Position numbers and translations under genes: made by a program
Part shown: piece after piece, positions 34,217 through 43,100 of the stretch
Layout: the number at the start of each line of letters is the position of its first letter
Position numbering within the stretch: position 1 is the first letter of the stretch
Assembly (NCBI RefSeq): GCF_040256745.1
Contig: NZ_CP138335.1
Coordinates: 2,157,981 to 2,221,980 of the forward strand
DNA: 64,000 nt
Origin: Scrofimicrobium sp. R131
Lineage (GTDB): Bacteria; Actinomycetota; Actinomycetes; Actinomycetales; Actinomycetaceae
Direction: 5' to 3'
Notes under the pieces: model-generated
What the model was told of the DNA's origin: nothing
Seen by the model: only the letters and a program-made list of their open reading frames with translations
Database searches by the model: none

Positions 34217-35016
34217 CGGGGGGTGCGAAGGGCCTTTCGCAGCATTGAGACCGCGACGAAAAGCAGGAAGACGGCGAACAGCAGGTTGGCGACCTGGGGC
34301 GAGATCCGGTGCGCCAGGTAGGAGCCCAGCAGGGTCGTGGTCGAGGCGGACAGCCCCACGATCAGGGCCGCCGGCAAGTTCAGGTTCCGGCGCCGAATGT
34401 TGGGGATGGTGCCCCCCAGCGCCGAGGGGATCATCATCAGCAGGGACGTGCCCTTGGCCACCAGGTCCGAAGCCCCGAAAATCAGCATCAGCGCGGGGAC
34501 GACGATGATGCCGCCGCCCACGCCAAGCAGCCCGGAGAGCGTCCCGGTCAGGATCCCCACCACCAGCAGCCCCACCGCGGTGGCCCAGTTGATTTCCAGG
34601 ACTGCGGCGCGGGAGGGCACATTGATGAACATCATCACGACGGAGAAAAGAATGAACCCCGCGAAGACAATTTGAAGTCGGCGCGAACTGATTCGCGACA
34701 GCAGCCAGGTGCCAATTTGAGCGCCCCCAATCCCGCCGAGGGCCAGCAGCCCGGCCGCCTCCCAGGAGACGTCACCCTGGGCCGCGTAGGAGGCCACCCC
34801 CACCAAGGCCAACGGGACAATCGTGGTCAGAGACGTGCCCGAAGCGAGTCGCGGGGCAAACCCGACGATCGCAACCAGCCCGGGGACAATCATAATCCCA
34901 CCGCCAACCCCGAACATGCCCGACAGGAGCCCGGCTCCCAACCCGAGGACGATCAGGAGGATCGTCTGGCGGCGGTTGGGCCGGGCCCAGAGCTGTTCGG
35001 AATTGGTCACGGTCAT
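34213..35016 (-). CDS. TSUP/TauE-SafE family transporter
   Basis: A 267-residue membrane protein with two homologous halves, each carrying a GGG motif: MFGVGGGIMIVPGL near residue 34 and LLGVGGGIIVVPAL near 165. The family exports or imports sulfite, sulfoacetate and related organic anions; the substrate here is not known. Its ATG directly follows the TAA of the HNH nuclease gene (TAAATG), so the two are co-translated. Confidence 0.88.
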   Translation of the reverse strand: MTVTNSEQLWARPNRRQTILLIVLGLGAGLLSGMFGVGGGIMIVPGLVAIVGFAPRLASGTSLTTIVPLALVGVASYAAQGDVSWEAAGLLALGGIGGAQIGTWLLSRISSRRLQIVFAGFILFSVVMMFINVPSRAAVLEINWATAVGLLVVGILTGTLSGLLGVGGGIIVVPALMLIFGASDLVAKGTSLLMMIPSALGGTIPNIRRRNLNLPAALIVGLSASTTTLLGSYLAHRISPQVANLLFAVFLLFVAVSMLRKALRTPR

Positions 35017-35748
35017 TTAGTCTAGACCTTTTGCCGCGGGCGCCTCACAGCTAACGAGAATCCGAGCCAGGGCAGAGCGTTCCGCCTCGGTCACGGCCAG
35101 GTCCCACTTCTGTTTCACCGCCACCTGCCGGGCGGCGTACTCGCAGTGAAAGAACGGGTTGGGCGGCAGCCACCGGTCGGCCGAGGCCGCCCCTTTCTGC
35201 TGGTTCGCCGGCCCGTCCACCGCCAGCAGGTTGAGCGGGTCGTTGGCGAACTGTTCGCGCTGCTCATCCGACCACCGGTCCGCCCCGCTCTCCCAGGCGT
35301 TGGCCAGGGCCACCACGTGGTCGATCTGCACCGCCGGCGAGGTCTTCTCTCCCCGCTGGAACCGGATCTGCTGCCCGGTGTAGGGGTCGGCCAGGGTTCC
35401 CCGCTCCACAACGCAGTCGTGGGTCCCCTCCCGCCAGCGCACCTCCGTCAGGTCCCGGGCCAAGATGTCGTTGCGCGTGTCGCACCCGTTCCGGTCCACG
35501 TCGGCCCACCGGGCCCCAAACTGGTCGCGGTCGTAGGGGGCGGCCAACTTGGCCGAGGTCGGCAGGGCCAGCAGCGCCTCCGCCAGGGCCGTGTCCTCCC
35601 GCCCCGCCAGAATCTCGGCGGCGCTTCGCCCATCGGGTTGTCCGTCTGCGTCCGGCAGGTCCAGCCCACCCCGGCCCCACCAGAGGGCCACCAGCAGCAG
35701 GACCAACCCGAGCACCAGGCCGGGAAGGAGCAAACGCCTTTTCTTCAT
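35017..35748 (-). CDS. secreted HNH nuclease, DUF1524 family
   Basis: A 243-residue protein with an N-terminal membrane anchor or signal peptide (LLLPGLVLGLVLLLVALWWG). The DUF1524/GmrSD C-terminal type HNH domain is seen in DRNGCDTRNDIL, VQIDHVVALANAW and NLLAVDGPANQQKG. Such exported actinobacterial nucleases are thought to degrade extracellular DNA for nutrients or as toxins. ATG 35748 is chosen because the signal sequence MKKRRLLL starts here, with GGGGGG just upstream. Sits between YedK and TSUP genes. Confidence 0.85.
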   Translation of the reverse strand: MKKRRLLLPGLVLGLVLLLVALWWGRGGLDLPDADGQPDGRSAAEILAGREDTALAEALLALPTSAKLAAPYDRDQFGARWADVDRNGCDTRNDILARDLTEVRWREGTHDCVVERGTLADPYTGQQIRFQRGEKTSPAVQIDHVVALANAWESGADRWSDEQREQFANDPLNLLAVDGPANQQKGAASADRWLPPNPFFHCEYAARQVAVKQKWDLAVTEAERSALARILVSCEAPAAKGLD

Positions 35749-35809
35749 CCCCCCAGGTTGCCCCGCCAGAGTCACCTCGGTCCAGTTCCGGCGCTGCCTG
35801 TGGACAGCC

Positions 35810-36517
35810 TCAGCCGAAGATGAGGCCCGGATCCTGCGTTCGGACCGAGCCGACCGCTCGCTGGACCGGACGGGTCGCCAGGGGGAGGACGGGAATCGCG
35901 GCCACCAGGTCGCGCACCTGATCCCGATCCTGCAACTCCGGGTCCAACCACGGGGTGTGCAGTTCCGGCGGCACGAACACGGGCATCCGGTCGTGGATCC
36001 GGCCCAGCTCGTCGGGGGCGGAACGGGTGATTACCGCGCAGGTGACCAGCTCATCCCCCCGCTCGGTGCGGGAGAACTCGTAAATGCCCGCCATCGCCAG
36101 CACCGGAGTGGGGAACCCAGCCGGGCCCGGCTGGATGGCGGCTCCATCCGCCTCGGCTGGAACGGGAGCGGACAGGAAGTAGGGCTGCTTCTGCCCGTCC
36201 GGCTGGGTCATCCACTCGTAGTAGCCGTTGGTGGGGATCAGGCACCGGCGCCGACTGGCCGCCACCCGAAAGGAAGGTTTCTCCGTCAGGGTTTCGGAGC
36301 GGGCGTTGATCAGGGGTTTGAACCCGGCCTTGGCCCAGTGGGGAACCAGCCCCCAGCGCTGCATGGTCAGGACGCGGGGTTGATTGCCCACCACCGCCCG
36401 CACCCACTGCGAGGGTGCCTGATTGTAGGAGGGCAGGTGCTCGCCCTCCATCACGTCGATGTCGAAGAGGGCAACCAACTCGTCGTCCTCGTCGAACATG
36501 GTGAAGCGGCCGCACAT
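35810..36517 (-). CDS. SOS response-associated peptidase (HMCES/YedK family)
   Basis: A 235-residue protein. MCGRF at the N-terminus supplies the catalytic Cys2, which in this family crosslinks to abasic sites in single-stranded DNA and shields them. RWGLVPHWAK, NARSETL, RCLIPTNGYYEW and IHDRMPVFV are the other conserved blocks, and Glu in YYEW and His in IHDRMP are the active-site residues. GGAGGGG precedes the start; 2 nt separate it from the TRIC gene. Confidence 0.95.
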   Translation of the reverse strand: MCGRFTMFDEDDELVALFDIDVMEGEHLPSYNQAPSQWVRAVVGNQPRVLTMQRWGLVPHWAKAGFKPLINARSETLTEKPSFRVAASRRRCLIPTNGYYEWMTQPDGQKQPYFLSAPVPAEADGAAIQPGPAGFPTPVLAMAGIYEFSRTERGDELVTCAVITRSAPDELGRIHDRMPVFVPPELHTPWLDPELQDRDQVRDLVAAIPVLPLATRPVQRAVGSVRTQDPGLIFG

Positions 36518-36519
36518 GC

Positions 36520-37293
36520 CTACCCCTCCTCGTCCCGGGTTTGCGCCTCGTCCGTGCGGGGCAACCCGGTCTCCTCAAAACTTTCGTCCAGGCCGGTCCG
36601 GGTGCGCTTCCGAGCCGCCGCTTTCCGGTCCAGCAGGTAGCGGAGTTGCTCGGAGGAAAGGGTGAGGGTCCAGTCGGTGTGTTCGGGCAGGCGCCAGCGC
36701 CGCCAGTGAGCCAGCGCGGTGAAGGACGAGCCGACCACCGTGGCCACGATCATGCCCCACATCGGGTAACCCAGGTTGAAGAACGCCACCATGATGCCGG
36801 CCGAAACCAGCGCGGGGGTGGCGTACAGGTAGTTGCCGCCCAGCACGGTCGGCACGTTGCCGGCGGAGATGTCCCGGATCATGCCCCCGCCGACCGCGGT
36901 GGTGAGCCCCAGCAGCAGGGCGGGCATCAGGCCAAAGCCCATCGACAGGGTTTTCATTGCGCCGGTCGCGGCCCAACTGCCCAGCACCAGCCCGTCGGCC
37001 AGGATCAGCGCGATCCGCCAGCCGCGGCTGTCGAGGCGCCAGAGGAAAGCAATCGAAGCTCCCACCAGCGCGGTCCCGATGTAGAAAGGATCGGTGATCG
37101 CCACGGGCGGACCGTGCTGCAAAATGACGTCGCGGACAATCCCGCCGCCCATGGCAGACATGACCGCCAAGATCATGAAGCCAACGGCATCGAAGTGCTT
37201 TTGACGGGCCAGCTTTCCGCCCAGGACCCCGTTCAGGAGCACGCCGGTGAGGTCGACGACACGGAAAACGGCCCAGACTGCGTTCTCTTCCAT
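36520..37293 (-). CDS. TRIC-family cation channel (UPF0126/YicG)
   Basis: A 257-residue membrane protein with seven helices in two repeats, each with a glycine-rich motif (AMGGGIVRDVIL and AVGGGMIRDI). Bacterial TRIC proteins are trimeric K+/Na+ channels with glycine-hinge pores. The C-terminal ~55 residues are a hydrophilic, acidic/basic tail not found in all members. 24 nt downstream of the VIT gene in the same direction. Confidence 0.9.
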   Translation of the reverse strand: MEENAVWAVFRVVDLTGVLLNGVLGGKLARQKHFDAVGFMILAVMSAMGGGIVRDVILQHGPPVAITDPFYIGTALVGASIAFLWRLDSRGWRIALILADGLVLGSWAATGAMKTLSMGFGLMPALLLGLTTAVGGGMIRDISAGNVPTVLGGNYLYATPALVSAGIMVAFFNLGYPMWGMIVATVVGSSFTALAHWRRWRLPEHTDWTLTLSSEQLRYLLDRKAAARKRTRTGLDESFEETGLPRTDEAQTRDEEG

Positions 37294-37317
37294 GCGCTTC
37301 TCCCTTCCGGGAAAAGC

Positions 37318-38427
37318 CTAGCCGATGGTAGCCCCGAACAGAGTTCCCAGAGCGAAGGTCACGGCCGCGGCCCCGTAGCCCACCGCTAGCTGACGCAACG
37401 CCGTTCGCCACGGGGTGCCACCCGACAGTAGGCCGACCACGCCGCCGGTCCCCAGCAGGGTGATCCCCACCAGGACGGAGCTGATTACGATCGGCATCCA
37501 CCCGCCGACCCCGAACATGAACGGAATCAGCGGCAGCAGGGCGCCGAGGGCAAAAAAGATAAACGAGGACACGGCCGCGCGGAACGGGGTTCCCACCGCC
37601 TCGGTGCTGGTCTGACGGGCCCCCTCACCCAGGGCGGAGCGGAGGGGGAGCTGGCCCGAGGCGGAATCCCCCGCCTCGCCCAGGGCGGCAAAAACTCTCT
37701 CGGCGTGTTCCTGGGCGGTTTCGGGAGATTCCCCGCGCGCGCGGAACAGCAGGGCCAGCTCGTTCGCGTTCACGTCGAGCGCCGGGACTGACCGGTGGGC
37801 ATCGTCGTCGGGGGTGGAGGCGCTCAGCAGCTCACGCTGACTGGACACGCTGATCCACTCGCCGGCCCCCATCGACAGGGCTCCGGCCAGCAGCCCGGCC
37901 ACCCCCGTGGCCAGCACCATTGAGGGGGTCATCCCGGTGGCCGCCACCCCGAGGATCAGGGCCAGGTTGGAGATGAGGCCGTCGTTGGCGCCGAACACGG
38001 CCGCCCGGAAGGAACCGGCCATGTGGGCGCGCGACTCCGCGGCCAGGGAGCGGACCACCTCGCCGTGAATGTGCTCATCCGCCGCCATTTGGTCGGGGAC
38101 GTCGTGGTCGTCGTCGTAGCCGGTGCGCTGCTCGGAGCGCTGGGCCAAAGCCAGGACGAACACCGAGCCGAACCGGTTGGCCAGGGACGACATCAGCCGC
38201 CGGCGCCAGGGCACCCGCGGCGGCGGGTAGGCCTGGTCTCCCAGCAGTTCCAGCCAGTACTGTTCGTGGCGTCCTTCGGCGGCGGCCAGTTCCAGCATGA
38301 TTTCCCGGTGGGGGCTGCGCTGGCGGCGAGCCAGGTTCCGGTAGGTGTCCGCTTCTAAGCGCTCTTCCGCCAGGTAGCGACGCCACCGACGGATTTGGCG
38401 CCGGGACGGGGTCGGGGTGTCAGACAT
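37318..38427 (-). CDS. VIT1/CCC1 family iron/manganese transporter with N-terminal ferritin-like domain
   Basis: A 369-residue protein. Residues ~10-130 form a rubrerythrin-like four-helix region with metal ligands (EERLEADTYRNL, LAAAEGRHEQYW). The VIT1 membrane domain follows with FGANDGLISNLALILGVA, GAGEWISVSSQREL and further helices. Fusions of this kind (MbfA-like) export Fe2+ or Mn2+ and are linked to protection from metal/peroxide stress. Member of the long minus-strand gene run. Confidence 0.9.
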   Translation of the reverse strand: MSDTPTPSRRQIRRWRRYLAEERLEADTYRNLARRQRSPHREIMLELAAAEGRHEQYWLELLGDQAYPPPRVPWRRRLMSSLANRFGSVFVLALAQRSEQRTGYDDDHDVPDQMAADEHIHGEVVRSLAAESRAHMAGSFRAAVFGANDGLISNLALILGVAATGMTPSMVLATGVAGLLAGALSMGAGEWISVSSQRELLSASTPDDDAHRSVPALDVNANELALLFRARGESPETAQEHAERVFAALGEAGDSASGQLPLRSALGEGARQTSTEAVGTPFRAAVSSFIFFALGALLPLIPFMFGVGGWMPIVISSVLVGITLLGTGGVVGLLSGGTPWRTALRQLAVGYGAAAVTFALGTLFGATIG

Positions 38428-38477
38428 GGGCCCACTCTCACAGATGGGGGCCGGAGCCGTCCATTAAGCGTCCCGAA

Positions 38478-38810
38478 CTAGCTGTTTCGTGGAGCCGAAA
38501 CATCGGGAGATTCAGGCGCGTTCTCCCGAGGGTGCTCCACCACTGTTGCATCGATCACCAGTCGGTTGGTGGGCATGCCGAACACCTTCTCTTTGACGAC
38601 ATCGGCCACCGCATCGGAGATTTCGTTGCCCTTGGAGCGCACCACGTCCGCCACCTTTTCACCGGCGGCATCGAGGGGGCGCGACACGATCGGGAGCGTC
38701 CGCAACTGGCGGGTGACCCCTTTGATCTGCTCGTATTTTTCGCGTCCGGCCCGGGCTCCCAGGACAAACCCGATTCCCAATCCCAGGATGATTCCAGCTT
38801 TGGTTCCCAA
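38478..38810 (-). CDS. YtxH-domain small membrane-anchored protein
   Basis: A 110-residue protein. An N-terminal membrane segment GIILGLGIGFVLGARAGREK fits the YtxH/GvpP-like group in Actinobacteria; a helical region and a polar C-terminus follow. Function unknown. The start is TTG 38810 with GGGA 5 nt upstream, 9 nt after the ASCH gene. Confidence 0.75.
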   Translation of the reverse strand: MGTKAGIILGLGIGFVLGARAGREKYEQIKGVTRQLRTLPIVSRPLDAAGEKVADVVRSKGNEISDAVADVVKEKVFGMPTNRLVIDATVVEHPRENAPESPDVSAPRNS

Positions 38811-38819
38811 GGCTTTCCC

Positions 38820-39215
38820 TTACTTCCCGCTCGTCGGATACAGACTGACCAGTTCCTCAACGATTTCGTCGCCCACCCGGTCCACCTGCTTGGTGCGAAC
38901 CAGGACCAGGGGAACCCCGCCGCCGTCGCAGATAATGGTCAGGTCCCCGGCTTCCGGCGCGGGGGAGTCCTCGCTAAAGTCGGCGGCCGGGCTCCGAACA
39001 ATCATGGCGCCGGCGTCGCGGATCTGGCGGGCCAGGTCGGAGGCTTCCTCCGCGTCGTCGGCCAGCTGCATTGCGGGCGGGCGCAACGAGGACCGCAGGC
39101 GGGGACCGAACAAATCCTCCCAGGAGGCCGAAGCAAGTTTTTGGCGGGCAGCCTCCCAGAAGATTCCGAGGATCTCTTCGTCGGGTGGCAGGCTGAGGGC
39201 TCCGTTGTTTGTCAT
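38820..39215 (-). CDS. ASCH-like domain protein
   Basis: A 131-residue protein: IFWEAARQKL near the N-terminus and CDGGGVPLVLVRTKQVDRVG near the C-terminus resemble the ASCH fold (a PUA-like RNA-binding domain). The assignment is tentative. ATG 39215 is chosen because a TCGACA / AATGAT promoter with 17-nt spacing ends 7 nt before it and there is no ribosome site. It is the first gene of the run that continues through YtxH, VIT, TRIC, YedK, HNH and TSUP. Confidence 0.6.
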   Translation of the reverse strand: MTNNGALSLPPDEEILGIFWEAARQKLASASWEDLFGPRLRSSLRPPAMQLADDAEEASDLARQIRDAGAMIVRSPAADFSEDSPAPEAGDLTIICDGGGVPLVLVRTKQVDRVGDEIVEELVSLYPTSGK

Positions 39216-39222
39216 GGGGTTA

Positions 39223-39251
39223 ATCATTGTTGATTGGCGTGATCCTGTCGA
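39223..39251 (-). promoter_or_regulatory. promoter of the ASCH-to-TSUP gene run, leaderless
   Basis: The minus strand has TCGACA (39246-39251) and AATGAT (39223-39228) with 17-nt spacing. The predicted transcription start falls on ATG 39215. Confidence 0.5.
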
Positions 39252-39337
39252 CCGGCCCCCGTCCACCAGTCCGGTCAGAACTGTCGACTCCCCCACCATT
39301 GTCCCCTTCGGCCCTGTTCCCATCGGAACCGAACCGG

Positions 39338-39343
39338 TACGGT
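39338..39343 (+). promoter_or_regulatory. -10-like element, leaderless hydrolase start
   Basis: TACGGT, 6 nt before GTG 39350; no Shine-Dalgarno and no good -35. Confidence 0.3.
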
Positions 39344-39349
39344 TAACGG

Positions 39350-40120
39350 GTGAGTGAAATCAGCCTGGTGACCCCCCGCGGGGTGAATCTTGCGGGGAAC
39401 TTTGTCGTCCCCGTGGATGCCACCGATGCCGCCGTGCTGTTCTCCCACTCGTTTTTCAACAATCGGGAGTCCGGCAAGTACTTCGAACGGTTGGCGGCCG
39501 CCTACCGCAAGCTCGGCTACGCCACGCTGAAGTTCGACTACTCGGGCCACGGGGAATCTGACGACGACATCATCGTGGTCGACCACCAGGAAGAGGACCT
39601 GCGGGCAGCCTCAGGCTGGTTGGCGGATCAGGGCTTTGACCGCCAGCTCCTCCACGGGCATTCCTTCGGGACGCTGGCCCCGCTGAAGGCGCGACCGGCC
39701 GCGGTGCAGTCCATGATCCTGTCCGGTGTGATCACGGGGCCGCTCTCGTTTGATTGGGAGCAGATCTTCTCTCCCAGCCAGTTGGACGAGTTGGAGCAGA
39801 CCGGTCGTACCCGGATTGTGGACGACTCCCCCAGTTCCCGGCAGTACTTTGAGATTTCCAAGCAGACCCTGCAGGACCTGTCGCTGAACCGGGCCGCCGA
39901 CCTGGTGGATGACCTGTCGTACCCGGTGCTGCTGCTGCACGATATTGACGACGAGCAGGCGGGCCTGCTGGAGATGACCACGGACGTGTTTGCCCGGCTC
40001 CCCGACGGGTCCCGGGTGGAGGCGGTCCGCGACGCCAACTTTGGTCCGGGAGAAAAACTCCCCTACCTGGCTGGACTGTGTCAGGAATGGGCACGCCAGC
40101 ACCTGCCGGTCCGTCCGTAG
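39350..40120 (+). CDS. alpha/beta-hydrolase
   Basis: A 256-residue serine hydrolase of the YqiA/lysophospholipase-like group. It has SHSFFNNRES (oxyanion region), FDYSGHGESDD, and nucleophile elbow LHGHSFGTLAP near residue 103. An acidic residue in LLLHDIDDEQAG is the likely catalytic Asp. The expected catalytic His near the C-terminus is not obvious (DANFGPGEKL), so activity is uncertain. GTG start with a -10 element just before it. 40 nt upstream of hrpA in the same direction. Confidence 0.78.
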   Translation: MSEISLVTPRGVNLAGNFVVPVDATDAAVLFSHSFFNNRESGKYFERLAAAYRKLGYATLKFDYSGHGESDDDIIVVDHQEEDLRAASGWLADQGFDRQLLHGHSFGTLAPLKARPAAVQSMILSGVITGPLSFDWEQIFSPSQLDELEQTGRTRIVDDSPSSRQYFEISKQTLQDLSLNRAADLVDDLSYPVLLLHDIDDEQAGLLEMTTDVFARLPDGSRVEAVRDANFGPGEKLPYLAGLCQEWARQHLPVRP

Positions 40121-40148
40121 CCGTGCGCGACTTGTCCGTGGTCACTGA

Positions 40149-40154
40149 TACGTT
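40149..40154 (+). promoter_or_regulatory. -10-like element, leaderless hrpA start
   Basis: TACGTT, 4 of 6 matches to TATAAT, 6 nt before GTG 40161; no Shine-Dalgarno is present. Confidence 0.3.
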
Positions 40155-40160
40155 AGAACG

Positions 40161-43100
40161 GTGAATCAGAGGCAGGAACAGGGACCCGGACCCGGCCGCA
40201 CCGGCGGCGGGTCAAAGGGTAAGCGTCGGCGTGGGTCCGGCCGTTCGGGTCGGGGACCCCGGCCGTTTACCCCGCTGCAACTAGCGCAGCGGGCCGCCGC
40301 CCTCCCGGTGGTGACCTTCCCCGACCTGCCGGTAAGCGCTCACCGGGATCAGATTGCAGCGGCCATTGCCCAGCACCAGGTGGTGATTGTGGCGGGCGAA
40401 ACCGGCTCGGGCAAAACCACTCAGCTGCCGAAAATTTGCCTTCAGCTCGGCCGGGGAATCTCCGGGCTGATTGGCCACACCCAGCCTCGGCGGCTGGCGG
40501 CGCGCTCGGTAGCGGAAAGAATTGCCGACGAGTTGGGGCAGACGGTTGGGAGAGAGCCCGGCCAGGTCATCGGGTATCAGGTTCGGTTCACCGATGAGGT
40601 TGGCCCCACCACCCTGGTGAAACTGATGACCGACGGCATCCTGCTGAACGAAATTCAGGTGGATCCGGACCTGCGTCGCTACGACACCCTCATCATTGAC
40701 GAGGCGCATGAGCGCTCCTTGAACATCGACTTCATTTTGGGTTACTTGGCGCGGCTGCTGCCCCGCCGGCCCGACCTGAAGGTGATCATCACCTCGGCCA
40801 CCATCGACTCGGACCGGTTTGCCGACCATTTCAGCCAGTTCACCGGGGACCGCGTGCCGGTGATTGAGGTGAGCGGACGGACCTACCCGGTCGAGATCCG
40901 CTACCGGCCGCTCTCGCCGGACCAGTCGGGCACCCCCACCCAAACTCCCACCGAGGAGGCCGAGCCGTCCGCCGCGCACACCCCCGGCGCGGGCGCGCCG
41001 CAGCTGGTGCTGGAGGATCCCGATGACGACCTGGCCACCCTCGGCTACGGCCTGGGTGAGGCTATTGACCTGGAGCAGGGCCTCTGCGGGGCGGTGGACG
41101 AACTGCTCTCTGAACCGGCCGGCGACATCCTGGTGTTTCTGCCAGGGGAGCGGGACATCCGGGAAGCCCAGGTGGCCCTGGAAGAGTTTCTGCGCGAGCG
41201 GCGCCCCCCGGTTTCAGTCGAGCTGGTCCCGCTTTTTGCGCGCCTCTCCGCCGCAGAGCAGCATCGGATCTTCGCTCCCCACAGTCGCCGCCGCATTATC
41301 CTGTCCACCAATATTGCCGAAACGTCGCTCACTGTTCCCGGGATCAAGTATGTAGTTGACGCGGGGTTGGCCCGCATCAGCCGCTTCTCCAACAAGACCA
41401 AGGTGCAGCGCCTGCCGATCGAGCGGGTCTCCCAGGCCTCGGCCAACCAGCGTTCGGGCCGCGCGGGCCGCCTGGAGGATGGGATCGCCATCCGGCTCTA
41501 CTCGGCTGGCGACTACGCCGCCCGCCCCCGCTACACCGAGCCGGAGATCCTGCGGACCTCCCTGGCCGCGGTGATCCTGCAGATGGCCGCGCTGGGGTTG
41601 GGGGAGGTGTCCCAGTTCCCCTTCCTGGATCCACCCAGCTCGCGCGCGGTTCGGGACGGGGTGCAGCTCCTGGTTGAGCTTGGGGCCCTGACCGAGGCGG
41701 GGAAGCTGACTTCGATTGGGCGAAAGCTCGCGCGCCTCCCCATCGATCCGCGCCTGGGACGGATGCTGCTGGCGGGCCAGGAGAACGGCTGCGCGTCCGA
41801 GGTCCTGGTCATCATTGCCGCCCTGTCCATCCAAGACGTGCGCGAGCGCCCCCTTGACGCACAGGCGGCAGCCGACCAGGCCCACGCCCGGTTCAACGAT
41901 TCGCGCTCGGACTTCATGACCTACCTGAACCTGTGGCGCTACCTGAACGTGCAGGCGCGCGACCTGTCGGGCAGTGCGTTTCGCCGGCTTTGTCACCGGG
42001 AGTATTTGCACTACCTGCGCTTTCGGGAGTGGCGGGACGTGGTTGGCCAACTGCGCCAAATGTGCCGCGAAATGGGGATCCAGGTCGAGGCGTTGGGTGA
42101 GCCGGACCGCGGGGAAATCCGCCAGTACGCAGACCCGGCCAGCGCGGTGGTGGAGTTCGGCCGGGGCGTTCGAGCCGTCGACTATGACCAGTTGCACCGG
42201 GCCCTGCTGGTGGGACTCCTGTCCAACATTGGGACCTGGGAGCAGGCCAAAGGGACCTACCTGGGGGCGCGGGCGACCCGTTTCACCGTCTGGCCCGGGT
42301 CGGGCCTGGCCGGTGGGCACCCGCCCTGGATCATGGCGGCCGAGCTGGTGGAAACCTCCCGCCTCTTTGCCCGCACCGTCGCCCAAATCAAGATTGAATG
42401 GGTGGAGCACGCCGCCCAGCACCTGCTGACCCGCTCCTACTCGGAACCGTACTGGTCGCGGGCCAAAGGCGCCGCCCTGATCAAGGAGCGGGTCAGCCTT
42501 TACGGTCTGACGCTGGCTGCCGACCGGTCGGTGCTGCTGGCCTCACTGGGGGATCGCCAGTTGGGCGCGTCCGTGGCCCCGCAGTTGGCCCCACCCCAGC
42601 CCGGGTCCATTGCGGCCATCGCGCAGGGCCTGTTCGCGCAGGCCGGTTCGGGGGGTTGGTCCTCCCAGTTCTTTGGCCCCAAACCCGAGGCCGAGGGTCT
42701 GACCGCCCGGGAGCTGGCCCGGGAAATGTTCCTCCGCGAAGCCCTGGTTGAGGGCAACTGGCGGGTCAGTTACCTGAAGTTTCAGCGGGAAAACCAGGAG
42801 TTGCTGGATGAGGCCCGGGAGGTGGAGCAGCGCTCCCGCCAAGCCGGAAAGGTAGCCGGTGAGGAGGAGCTATTCCGCTTCTTCGACGAGCGGGTGCCGG
42901 CGGAGATCACCTCGGCCCGCAGCTTTGAGAACTGGTGGAAGAAGACGCGGCCCGATCAGCCCCGCCTGCTGAACTACCGGTGGGAGGACGTCATCCACGA
43001 CGTCAGCCGCGGCGGTGAGGACGGCTTCCCGGACCACTGGCAACAGGGCGAGCTGAGCCTGCCGCTTAGCTACGACTTCCAACCCGGCTCCGACACCGAC

